Positions 29,073 through 36,945 of a stretch of 64,000 bases of DNA are shown here, piece after piece (positions within the stretch are counted from its first letter, which is position 1; each line of letters opens with the position of its first letter). The notes under the pieces are model-generated. The model was not told where the DNA came from and did not search any database. It was given only the letters and a program-made list of their open reading frames with translations. The stretch comes from Rhizobium leguminosarum bv. trifolii WSM1325 (GTDB lineage: Bacteria > Pseudomonadota > Alphaproteobacteria > Rhizobiales > Rhizobiaceae): contig CP001622.1 in the NCBI GenBank assembly GCA_000023185.1, positions 1,426,001 through 1,490,000 on the forward strand, read 5' to 3'. The translations under genes and the position numbers were made by a program.

Positions 29073-30077
29073 TCAGCCGCCGCGCTGGTTTTCCCGATCC
29101 AATTGCGTCACCAGCGCCAGGATCGTTTCCGACACCGGCGTCGGCACGGCGCCCAGGCGTCCGAGCGCCACCACCATGCCGACCAGCGGCGTGATTTCGA
29201 GCGCCTTGCCGCCGATCAGATCCTGCAGCATCGATGTGCGCACGCCGCCGATATGGCGCGATTGTTCCAACCGCTGCTCGACGGTCATGCTGAACCGCGC
29301 GCCCAAGGCCTCGCCTACGGCGCGGACCTCACTCATCACCTTGCCGACCGTAGCCGAAAGGGCGGGATCCGCCATGATGTCGGTCATCAGCGCCCTGGTC
29401 AGCGCGCTGATCGGGTTGAAGGCGGCATTACCCATCAACTTGCTCCAGATCTCGCCGCGAATATCAGGTGTCGTCGTAATGCTGAGGCCGGCGCCGGTCA
29501 GCAGCGCGGCGATTGCCTCGAGATCGGGCGAGATTTCGCCGGAGGGCTCGCCGAGCACGAAGCGGCCGTTGTTGGCAAGCTGGATCTCGCCGGGGTTGAT
29601 CACCTCGGCACCCTGATAAGCGACGCAGCCGATGACGCGCTCCGGCCCGATCAGCCGCCAGAGCCTGCCGCCGGGATCGAGCTCATCGAACTGCAGTTCG
29701 GCATGCCGGCTCTGGGTATCGCGGTGAAAATACCACCACGGAATGCCGTTGAGGATCATGATGACGCGGGTGCCCTCCTTGAGGAGGGCTGCAATGCCTT
29801 CGGCAGCGGGTGCCAGCTGATGCCCCTTTAGGCCGGTGATGACGAGATCCTGCGGCGGCAATGTCCCGGGATCGTCGGTCGCGGTAAGGCGAACATTGAG
29901 CGGCCTTTCCGAATCGGCTTCGCGCAGGCTGAGACCGTTGTCGCGGATGGCGTCGAGATGGGCTCCACGCGCAACGACGGAGATGATGGTGTTGTTTCCG
30001 GCTTGGCTTGCAAGCTTGGCGGCGATAGCGCCGCCGAGTGCGCCAGCGCCATAGATGCAGATGGACTTGATGGACAT
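29073..30077 (-). CDS. 2-dehydropantoate 2-reductase family protein (PanE/ApbA-like)
   Basis: The 334-residue product has the N-terminal NADP-binding motif IYGAGALGGAIAAKLA (residues about 8-23) and the ApbA C-terminal domain, including KLMGNAAFNPISALTRA. True PanE makes pantoate for coenzyme A, but many rhizobial paralogues act on other 2-oxo acids, so the substrate is left open. It converges with the exported hydrolase, 41 bases from its stop. Confidence 0.82.
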   Translation of the reverse strand: MSIKSICIYGAGALGGAIAAKLASQAGNNTIISVVARGAHLDAIRDNGLSLREADSERPLNVRLTATDDPGTLPPQDLVITGLKGHQLAPAAEGIAALLKEGTRVIMILNGIPWWYFHRDTQSRHAELQFDELDPGGRLWRLIGPERVIGCVAYQGAEVINPGEIQLANNGRFVLGEPSGEISPDLEAIAALLTGAGLSITTTPDIRGEIWSKLMGNAAFNPISALTRALMTDIMADPALSATVGKVMSEVRAVGEALGARFSMTVEQRLEQSRHIGGVRTSMLQDLIGGKALEITPLVGMVVALGRLGAVPTPVSETILALVTQLDRENQRGG

Positions 30078-30184
30078 GCTCGCCTCTTCATGGTGGTGAT
30101 CGAACCTAGATCTAGGTCATTCCAGGTGTGAGGCGAATGCTAATTTGCCGCATCATGCGCTTTCCTGCGGTCACAGCGGCGCTG

Positions 30185-30215
30185 CCGCCGCATCCCGAGA
30201 TCTGGGATGCGGCGG
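30185..30215. repeat. Perfect 12-bp inverted repeat (hairpin)
   Basis: CCGCCGCATCCC 30185-30196 and GGGATGCGGCGG 30204-30215 with loop GAGATCT. It lies ten bases beyond the stop of the SDR gene (minus strand) and about 110 bases upstream of the PanE-like start. No T-run follows on either strand. Confidence 0.65.
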
Positions 30216-30225
30216 GCAGTGCCTT

Positions 30226-31077
30226 TCAGGCCAAGGCCGTTGCATCGCTTGGAAAATCCGTGGACAGCGCGAGTTCGCGCCAGGCGGCAAGTTCCTTTTC
30301 GACGCTGGCATGCTGCTGCTCGATGACGGCCACCGTGTCGCTGCCGAACGGCATCCTTAGCGGCGGATCGGCCGAGTTGACCATCGTCATGATGCCGGTG
30401 GCGAGCCTGGCGGGATTGCCGGGCTGGGCATGGTTGGCGTCGGCGGCGAAACTGCGCATGTTGCCGGCCGGCGTGCCTTCGTAATCGGCGATGGAGGCCG
30501 GGCTGATCGCCAGCGACGTGTCGGCGAGGAAGTCGGTGCGGAAGAAGCCGGGCTCGACGATCGTCACCTTGATGCCGAAAGGTTCGAGTTCGGCGGCCAT
30601 CGATTCGGAGAGGCCTTCGACGGCGAACTTCGTCGAGCCGTAGACGCCCCAGCCGGGATAGCCGAAGTAACCGCCGATCGATGAGAAGTTAAGGACATGG
30701 CCGGAACGCTGGCGGCGCATATAGGGCAGCACGGCGCGCGTCACTTTCAAGAGGCCGAAGACATTTGTGGCATAGAGCTTTTCGACCTCTTCGGCGGTGG
30801 CTTCCTCGACAGCGCCGAGCAGGCCGTAGCCGGCATTGTTGGCGAGGACGTCGATACGGCCGAAGCGGGCGATGCCGGCAGCCGCTGCCTCCTTGGCCTG
30901 CGCCTCGTTGGTGACGTCGAGGGCAACGGCCAGCAGGTTCGGATGCTCGCCGAACTGCTCGGTGATGGTCTTCGGGTTGCGGGCAGTGGCGATAACGGCA
31001 TCGCCTGACGCAAGGGCTTCCTTGGTCATCAGCGCGCCGAAGCCGCGGGATGCACCAGTGATGAACCATACTTTCAT
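30226..31077 (-). CDS. Short-chain dehydrogenase/reductase
   Basis: The 283-residue product (MKVWFITGASRGFGALMTKE) is a classical SDR: the TGASRGFG cofactor motif is at residues 7-14, then NNAGYGLLG, catalytic serine in LNFSSIGGYFGYPGWGVYG, and YGSTKFAVEG giving the YxxxK pair. ATG at 31077 has AAAGGA upstream; the frame to 31197 lacks such support. It is divergent from a LysR-type gene 126 bases away, which probably controls it. Confidence 0.9.
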   Translation of the reverse strand: MKVWFITGASRGFGALMTKEALASGDAVIATARNPKTITEQFGEHPNLLAVALDVTNEAQAKEAAAAGIARFGRIDVLANNAGYGLLGAVEEATAEEVEKLYATNVFGLLKVTRAVLPYMRRQRSGHVLNFSSIGGYFGYPGWGVYGSTKFAVEGLSESMAAELEPFGIKVTIVEPGFFRTDFLADTSLAISPASIADYEGTPAGNMRSFAADANHAQPGNPARLATGIMTMVNSADPPLRMPFGSDTVAVIEQQHASVEKELAAWRELALSTDFPSDATALA

Positions 31078-31203
31078 GACGAATTCCTTTCGAGAGCTAT
31101 TTGGTTGGCGTCGCATCTCTGCGCTGACCGGTTGAATTTGACCGAAAATCCGTTGCTGTATAAGATTTGTTATTCTTGAAACTATGATGAGTGACATTCA
31201 GGA

Positions 31204-32091
31204 ATGCGCGCCACCGAACTTTCCGAACTCGCTGCCTTCGCGGCCGTCGCCCGGCACAAAAGCTTCCGCAAGGCGGGCGAGGAGAGGGGTGTCACCGCCT
31301 CCGCGGTCAGCCACGCCGTGCTCAATCTCGAAGATCGGATCGGCATCCGCCTGCTCAACCGCACGACGCGCAGCGTTTCGCTGACCGAGGCCGGCGAACT
31401 GTTGATCTCGCATCTCGACCCGGCCTTCGGCGAAATGGCTGCGGCGCTGGATGCGCTGAACCGCTACCGCGACACGCCATTCGGCAAGGTGCGGATCAAC
31501 GTTCCGAACTCGATCGGCCCCTTCGTCATCGGTCGTGTCATCGGCCCGTTGCTCAAAAAGAATCCCAATTTGCAGCTGGAGATCAACGCCACGGACAGGC
31601 TGGTCGATATCGTCGAAGAGGGCTTCGATGCCGGCATCCGCTTCGGCGAACGCGTCACCGAGGGCATGATCGCGTTGCGTATCAAGCCGCGCATCCGCTT
31701 GGTCGTCGTCGGCTCGCCCGCCTATTTCGAGACCCGGCCGAAACTGGCGACACCGCACGAACTCAAGCGCCATCTCTGCATCCAGAACATGTTTCCTTCA
31801 GGCGCGCGTTACGCCTGGGAATTCGAGAAGGACGGCCAGGCGGTGAGCTTTCAGCCGACCGGACCGCTGTCGCTCGACGATCACGAGCTGATGATGCAGG
31901 CAGCGCTCGGCGGCGTCGGCCTTGCCTATGTCTGGGAGCCGCGCGTGGAGAAGGCGATCGCCAGCGGCGAGTTGATCCAGGTGCTGGACGACTGGTGCCA
32001 GCCGGAGGAACCGCTCTATCTCTACTATCCGAGCCGCCGCCACATGTCGGCGGGCTTCAGGGCGTTCATCGACGCGATGAAGGCGGAGTAA
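31204..32091 (+). CDS. LysR-type transcriptional regulator
   Basis: The 295-residue product has an N-terminal winged HTH (LSELAAFAAVARHKSFRKAG then GVTASAVSHAVLNLEDRIG, residues 5-45) and a periplasmic-binding-like effector domain. It is divergent from the SDR gene, the classic LysR target arrangement. ATAAGATTTGTTAT at 31160-31173 in the shared promoter is a weak inverted repeat that might be part of its site. The 3' end overlaps the convergent gene at 32066 by 26 bases. Confidence 0.9.
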   Translation: MRATELSELAAFAAVARHKSFRKAGEERGVTASAVSHAVLNLEDRIGIRLLNRTTRSVSLTEAGELLISHLDPAFGEMAAALDALNRYRDTPFGKVRINVPNSIGPFVIGRVIGPLLKKNPNLQLEINATDRLVDIVEEGFDAGIRFGERVTEGMIALRIKPRIRLVVVGSPAYFETRPKLATPHELKRHLCIQNMFPSGARYAWEFEKDGQAVSFQPTGPLSLDDHELMMQAALGGVGLAYVWEPRVEKAIASGELIQVLDDWCQPEEPLYLYYPSRRHMSAGFRAFIDAMKAE

Positions 32092-32656
32092 AAGAGGCCA
32101 GCATGCCGGCGATGGTCTGAAGCGCCTCGAAGTAAACCGTAAGGTCGCGGGCGGGATCCGCCGGGAGCGCGGCCGCACGGAACACCTTGCCTCCCGTCGC
32201 CTCGACCCCTCCGTCGATCATCAGGTTGTCGGCCATCCCGTGATTTTCGATCGCAATGCCATCCGGTCCGCGTGGGCGCCCGCTCGTCTCATCGATATCG
32301 AGCCCCGCATACCAGATCGAGCGAACACGCAGACCGTAGTCGTCGGGGTGATTGGTATAGGCGAAGACCGCTTTTCCCAGCGCAATCATAAAGCCGATCT
32401 CATAGACCGTACCCGGATCAGCGCTGACGCCTCGAAAGGGAGTGATGTTGGCAAGGCAGATCTCGGCTCGACGCATGGCATCGTCGTTGCGTGCATAGAT
32501 CTCTGCGGCCGTCCGCTTCACCGGCGTCTGGTTTTCGTCGCTGCCGGGACCGGTCGGCTCGAAGCCGAACTGGCGCGCCAATCGGCGTTTCTCGGCCATG
32601 ATGGGCATGGCATCCGGAAGAAAGACTTCCGGGCCGGCAAGGTAAATGGTGGTCAT
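32066..32656 (-). CDS. Nucleoside 2-deoxyribosyltransferase-like protein
   Basis: The 196-residue product has the family N-terminus TIYLAGPEVFLPDA and the catalytic-type segment DPGTVYEIGFMIALGKAVFAY, with the Glu of the transglycosylase family. Such enzymes exchange or hydrolyse bases of deoxynucleosides; the substrate here is unknown. It overlaps the 3' end of the LysR gene by 26 bases in convergent orientation. Confidence 0.85.
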   Translation of the reverse strand: MTTIYLAGPEVFLPDAMPIMAEKRRLARQFGFEPTGPGSDENQTPVKRTAAEIYARNDDAMRRAEICLANITPFRGVSADPGTVYEIGFMIALGKAVFAYTNHPDDYGLRVRSIWYAGLDIDETSGRPRGPDGIAIENHGMADNLMIDGGVEATGGKVFRAAALPADPARDLTVYFEALQTIAGMLASFTPPSSRR

Positions 32657-33053
32657 CGGTATCCTTCACTCACAAGCAAGACGAGGCGCCGGGATAGGGG
32701 ACAGCCAGGCACGTCGTCCATTTCCGACGGAAGCGCGGCAAATGGCAAGCCGTGCAGGCAGGCATTGTTCAATTTTTTAAGAGCAGTCTGATGAATCCAC
32801 AGTGAACGGGCAACTGCCAACTTTCATTCCAGGCAGAGTGGAGGGACGTCCAGAGGATCCGCCCTATCTCCGTCATCGAGTCGCCGCTTGATGTGGACGG
32901 CCCTCAAGGCGGCCATCGACCGCACCCAGGCCCGGACGGGTGCGGCGATGTTCGTGGAGTGAAAAAGCTTGGGGTTCGAGCCTGTCACCCTTTTGACTCC
33001 GGTGGACGAACCGGCCAAAGATGCCGCATGGCCAGTATCGTCGGGAGAGGTTG
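32657..33053. other. Intergenic region without a supported gene
   Basis: The 397-base gap lies between the divergent deoxyribosyltransferase and hydrolase genes. Open frames on both strands (e.g. minus 32824-33096) show no recognisable protein character or ribosome binding site. GGGAGAGG at about 33042 belongs to the hydrolase gene. AATTTTTTAA near 32770 is the only A/T-rich stretch and may mark a promoter. Confidence 0.4.
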
Positions 33054-34097
33054 ATGAACGGTCGGATTTTGCCAGTTGGTATTCGAAGAGCCCCAAAGCG
33101 GCTCAAACGTCTGTTCCCCGCGTTGGCTGCGCTGATGCTGCTCGCCTCGGCGGCGGTCGGGCGGGACATTGGGCCGCAAAGCTCGGCCTCGCGCGAACAG
33201 GTCGAAAAACTTGTCGGCCTCTGGAAAGATCACTTTGCCGGCGCCGATAGCCTGCAGCAGCGGCGGACAGCCTTCAGGACGCTGATGGAGACGATGCCGG
33301 GGCCGACGCGCATCCAGGTTCGGCAGGTCGATGCCGACGGCGTCGATGCCGAGCTGATGTGGCCCGCTCGTCTTCATCATCCGATCGGCCAAAGGGTGAT
33401 CCTCTATATTCATGGCGGCGGCTTTTCCAGCGGCTCGATCCGCACGCATAGCCTGCTTGCCGGCTCGCTCGCCAAAGCCGCATCCAGCGACATTCTTCTC
33501 ATTGATTATCGACTGATGCCCGAATATGCCTATCCCGCGCAGATCAACGACGCGCTGACGGCCTATCGCTGGCTTCTCGACAACGGCTATCGGAGCGAGA
33601 ATGTCATCGTGGCCGGAGACGGCGCCGGCGGCAATATCGCGATCGAGACGGTGCTGCGGCAGATGCAGGCGGCAAAGCCGTTGCCGGCGGCTGTGATTGC
33701 GCTCAGCCCCATCACCGATCTTGCCGCGACGGGTGACTCCATGACATCAAACGCCGGAAGCGATCCGCTGGTCGGCAAGGACTGGATCGAGACCTTGCGC
33801 AAGACCTATCTCCGCAGCCGGTCTCTGACCGATCCCCAGGCATCGCCGCTCTACGCCGACATGGCCGGCTTTCCGCCGCTGTTGCTGCAGGTCGGCTCCG
33901 GCGAAGTCCTGCTGGATGATACGCTGCGGCTCGCCGACAAGGCGCGCGTGGCGGGCGTGGACGTCACCACCGAGGTATGGCCCGGCATGCCGCATCAGTG
34001 GCAGCTGTTTCCCTCGCTGCTCGACGATGCCGATCGGTCGAGCCAGAATATCGCCGAATTTGCGATCCGGCATTTTGCGGACAAACCGCAGGAATAG
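33054..34097 (+). CDS. Alpha/beta hydrolase of the HSL-like esterase fold, nucleophile replaced
   Basis: The 347-residue product has an N-terminal hydrophobic anchor or signal (LFPALAALMLLASAAVG). The HSL-type layout is clear: oxyanion motif YIHGGGFSSGS, then the nucleophile elbow, which reads VAGDGAGGNIA where family members have GDSAGG, then DD in LLDDTLRLADKA and His in PGMPHQWQLF. The codon at the serine position is GGC (Gly), one change from AGC. Esterase activity is therefore doubtful. Start ATG 33054 follows GGGAGAGG; the frame upstream to 33021 is rejected. Confidence 0.85.
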   Translation: MNGRILPVGIRRAPKRLKRLFPALAALMLLASAAVGRDIGPQSSASREQVEKLVGLWKDHFAGADSLQQRRTAFRTLMETMPGPTRIQVRQVDADGVDAELMWPARLHHPIGQRVILYIHGGGFSSGSIRTHSLLAGSLAKAASSDILLIDYRLMPEYAYPAQINDALTAYRWLLDNGYRSENVIVAGDGAGGNIAIETVLRQMQAAKPLPAAVIALSPITDLAATGDSMTSNAGSDPLVGKDWIETLRKTYLRSRSLTDPQASPLYADMAGFPPLLLQVGSGEVLLDDTLRLADKARVAGVDVTTEVWPGMPHQWQLFPSLLDDADRSSQNIAEFAIRHFADKPQE

Positions 34098-34137
34098 GGG
34101 CTGCAGGACTAGGCGTCCTGGCGCCTCCGTCATCGCA

Positions 34138-34755
34138 TCATTGCGCGCGAGACGGTGACGGCGCCAGAGGCCGCTCGACCTCTCGGCCGACGCTGAGCGT
34201 CTTTCGCACATTCGGCTCCAGCCGCTCGATGTAGGCATGGTCGGGTGCAGCACCCAGCGCATCCAACATTTTCGAGAAGAAACACCGGGCCGCTGCAGCA
34301 GCCGTGACGTCGAAGACATCGGCGTCGCTCAGCCCGTGTTTCTTCAGCCCGTCGATGTCCTGCTGGGTCACCGACGTCGCATCGCGCGCCACCTTGGCGG
34401 CAAAGGCCATGATCGCGCGTTCGCCGGCATCGATCGGCGCCTTGTCCGTCTCGTTGACAACAGCCGTCAGCCCGTCGCTGGTGAAACCCTCGCGCAGCAG
34501 CACTGAGCCGTGCGCCAGCATGCAATAGGAGGATTTGAGCTCCTTGGCCGCCGCCAGCGTCACCAGCTCGTAGCGCCGCAAGCTCATATGGCCGCGAATG
34601 CTCGAAAGCAGCGCTGCCCAGCTCTCCATCACCTCCGGCCGATGGCCGAAGGCCCGATACATGTTCGGCAGATAACCATAGTTCGCCTCGGCCGACGCAT
34701 ACATCGACGTCGTCTTCTCGCTGGCGGATGCATTGGGGGTGTGAATGAAAGCCAT
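34138..34755 (-). CDS. Carboxymuconolactone-decarboxylase-family (AhpD-like) protein
   Basis: The 205-residue product resembles peroxidase-related members of the CMD family. Its core is YELVTLAAAKELKSSYCMLAH (about residues 62-82), containing the E...SxYCxxAH pattern with a single cysteine in place of the AhpD CxxC, then AIMAFAAKVARDA. Antioxidant or lactone chemistry is possible; function is not settled. ATG at 34755 has AGGAGGA upstream. It converges with the hydrolase gene. Confidence 0.82.
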   Translation of the reverse strand: MAFIHTPNASASEKTTSMYASAEANYGYLPNMYRAFGHRPEVMESWAALLSSIRGHMSLRRYELVTLAAAKELKSSYCMLAHGSVLLREGFTSDGLTAVVNETDKAPIDAGERAIMAFAAKVARDATSVTQQDIDGLKKHGLSDADVFDVTAAAAARCFFSKMLDALGAAPDHAYIERLEPNVRKTLSVGREVERPLAPSPSRAQ

Positions 34756-34818
34756 GGCATGATCCTCCTCTATTGTGAGAAGGATAGGGTAGATATTCAG
34801 GACAGCAATCCTGAAATA

Positions 34819-36354
34819 TCAGGCAGCGTCATTGGTCGCGGAAGCGTTACCACTTCTCTTGATGGGAAGGGTTACGATAAACGTCGATCCGCATCCTCTT
34901 GCGCTTCGAACCTCTATCGAGCCGTTATGCAGTTCGACGATCTGCTTAACCAGGTTGAGGCCGATACCGGTTCCGGCAATCCCGGTCGACGTCCGGGCAC
35001 GAAAATAACGCTGGAACAGCCGGGGCACGTCTTCGGCATCGATCCCCACCCCATCATCGCTGATCGAAACTTTGACGTTCCCCGTTTCTGCCCATGCCGT
35101 GACGCGAATTTCGGAGGTTCCGGGCGCGTACTTGACGGCATTGGAAAGCAGGTTGGTAAAGACCTGCGCCAAAGTGCGGGGATCGGCGTCGATGAACTCC
35201 GGCAGCCCATCGATATCCAACACAAGCCTGTGCGACTTTGCGATCGTCGACTGCCGCTCGCAACAGGTTTTTATCAATGATCTCAATGCGCATGCGTCGT
35301 AGCTGATGTCGATCTTGCCGGTATCAAGGCGTCCGGCTGACAGGATGCTCTCCATGAGATCGACAATCCGGGTCACCGATGCGCGGATTTGATCGACCTT
35401 GTCGCTGAGAAATTCGGGCTCGACCGCCCCCCTTTTTCGCAGCAGCCGCTGGGCAGCAGCGTCGATGATTGCAAGTGGGGTCCTGAATTCATGGGATGCC
35501 ATCGCAACGAATTGCCGCTGCAGCTCGTTGATGTTCCGCTCCTGCGCCAGCATTCGCTCGAGTTCTCGCGCCTGCCGCTCGACTTCCGCCGTGCGGCTCT
35601 TAACCGTCGCTTCGAGCTGATCGTGATGCCGGCGCAGCTCTTCGGCAAGCCGCACGGTCTTTGTCACGTCCTCATGCGTGGCCACGTATCCACCCGTTTG
35701 CATCGGATTGTGGGTGATCTTGATAACGCGTCCATCTGCCAAAACGATATTTTGGCTGGCCGGCGCACCGCGTGCTGTCGCTTCAAAGACCACGTCAAAA
35801 TAGGCGGCGGTATCGGCCGGGCCATTTCCCTCTCGGCTGCGATAGGCGAGGATATCCACAAGTGGTGTCCCCGGTTGCGTTAGCAGGTCCGGCAGATTGT
35901 ACATCCGCGCGTAGGAGGCGTTGCACAATATCAGGTTCTTGGTCGAATCGAACATGCACAGCCCATGCGGCATGTTGCTGAGCGCTGCGTCGAACCGGCG
36001 ATGTTGTTCGGTCAGACTGTCTTCGACACGAATGAGAGTCGAGATGTCTTCGTAACTGAGGATCCAGCCTCCATCCCGCGATGGGGCGCAGGTCAGTGAC
36101 ACCATTCCTCCGTCGGAAAGGGCAAACTGAGACGTCGGCGGTCCACCGGCCGTCGACCGCCGGGATGCCACTGAACGGCAGTCTGCAGCGCCCGGCAATC
36201 CGTGGATATTCATGCCTTTGCGAATGGCGCCTTGCGGAAGACCGAGAATATCAAGCGTGCGTGAATTGAATGCCGTCACGGTACCGGCAGGATCAAGCAG
36301 AACAATGCCCTGAGGCAGGCTCTCCAGAATGGATTCAAACGAGTGTGACATCAT
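34819..36354 (-). CDS. PAS-domain hybrid-free sensor histidine kinase
   Basis: The product is about 511 residues. It has two PAS-type domains (residues about 5-110, GIVLLDPAGTVTAFNSRTLD, and about 135-250, LSNMPHGLCMFDSTKNLILC), a coiled-coil linker rich in Arg/Glu, the H-box MASHEFRTPLAIIDAAAQRL, and an HATPase domain with NAVKYAPG, DDGVGIDAEDVPRLFQRYF and GTGIGLNLVKQIVELH. No transmembrane segment is seen, so it is probably cytosolic. The start is ATG 36354 or 36351, after AGCAGGG. No response regulator is adjacent. Confidence 0.9.
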   Translation of the reverse strand: MMSHSFESILESLPQGIVLLDPAGTVTAFNSRTLDILGLPQGAIRKGMNIHGLPGAADCRSVASRRSTAGGPPTSQFALSDGGMVSLTCAPSRDGGWILSYEDISTLIRVEDSLTEQHRRFDAALSNMPHGLCMFDSTKNLILCNASYARMYNLPDLLTQPGTPLVDILAYRSREGNGPADTAAYFDVVFEATARGAPASQNIVLADGRVIKITHNPMQTGGYVATHEDVTKTVRLAEELRRHHDQLEATVKSRTAEVERQARELERMLAQERNINELQRQFVAMASHEFRTPLAIIDAAAQRLLRKRGAVEPEFLSDKVDQIRASVTRIVDLMESILSAGRLDTGKIDISYDACALRSLIKTCCERQSTIAKSHRLVLDIDGLPEFIDADPRTLAQVFTNLLSNAVKYAPGTSEIRVTAWAETGNVKVSISDDGVGIDAEDVPRLFQRYFRARTSTGIAGTGIGLNLVKQIVELHNGSIEVRSARGCGSTFIVTLPIKRSGNASATNDAA

Positions 36355-36713
36355 CCGGCCCTGCTTCAGATCTGGCGCGTTGCACGTATTCGTAGCATTC
36401 GTCACAAACGATAAAGTTTCGCTAATGTCTATCGAATCGAGGGATGTTCGAGTGCGCATCGAGAAACAAGGGACGATCCTCTCCGACCATGTCGGCGAAT
36501 ACTTGGAGAAGCCGTAGCCCCAGAACGGTCAACTCGGCGCGCAGTTTCATGTCTCCATGTTCTCCACTGGGTTTGTCGCAGCGTCTATGAACGCAGAATA
36601 GGAGCCCTTCCTGCTTTTGCCGGAATGTCCGCCCATTGCGCCGCATAGATCGCTTCGACGGAAGTACCGGGCGAGCCCGAATCTTCCACATTTTTGCTGC
36701 CAACGCATCGGTC

Positions 36714-36737
36714 GGTCGTGCGCCACGCACGATTTTG
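36714..36737 (+). terminator. Orphan terminator-like hairpin
   Basis: TCGTGCG 36716-36722 and CGCACGA 36726-36732 with loop CCA, followed by TTTTG. No plus-strand gene ends nearby, so the transcript it would end is unknown. Confidence 0.4.
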
Positions 36738-36880
36738 CAGGTCGAAAAATATCGACATACGCCTCTCAGTCAGGGTCATTTTTTAGATCGTTCCAATTTT
36801 TATGATGAGATTCCGGCAATCGAGGAGGCGGAAATTTGCCGAATATGCTCCCAATGGATAACGGCACGTATAAATTTCAC

Positions 36881-36910
36881 TTGACAGAATTGGAACGTTC
36901 CAAATATTTA
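36881..36910 (+). promoter_or_regulatory. Promoter with overlapping LacI-type operator
   Basis: TTGACA 36881-36886 and TATTTA 36905-36910 form a sigma-70-like promoter with an 18-base spacer. A 14-bp perfect palindrome TTGGAACGTTCCAA (36890-36903), with the central CG typical of LacI-family operators, fills the spacer. This suggests autorepression of the downstream regulator and possibly the whole cluster. A matching half-site, CGTTCCAAT, lies about 100 bases upstream at 36789-36797. Confidence 0.7.
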
Positions 36911-36945
36911 AAGCGATCGGTCGATCGTTGGCGCGGGAGGAAGAT

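Larger units (their letters stand above)
36355..36945. other. 591-base intergenic region between the PAS kinase and the LacI-type gene
   Basis: No supported protein gene; short open frames on both strands lack binding sites and protein character. It holds an orphan terminator-like hairpin at 36714-36736, a GTCGA/TCGAC inverted repeat at 36741-36756, a half-site CGTTCCAAT at 36789-36797, and the LacI-type promoter/operator at 36881-36910. A small RNA ending at the orphan hairpin is possible but unproven. Confidence 0.45.

Noticed and set aside
32968..33000. tRNA-like GGTTCGAGCC stretch
   Set aside because: Flanking bases do not form a T-arm stem or acceptor pairing, so it is not a tRNA or tRNA remnant.
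32824..33096. Minus-strand frame of 90 codons in the 32657-33053 gap
   Set aside because: No ribosome binding site, no recognisable motif and overlaps the start of the hydrolase gene.
36928..36945. TTG start giving a six-residue longer LacI protein
   Set aside because: GTG 36946 has GGAGGAA at good spacing; the TTG has none.
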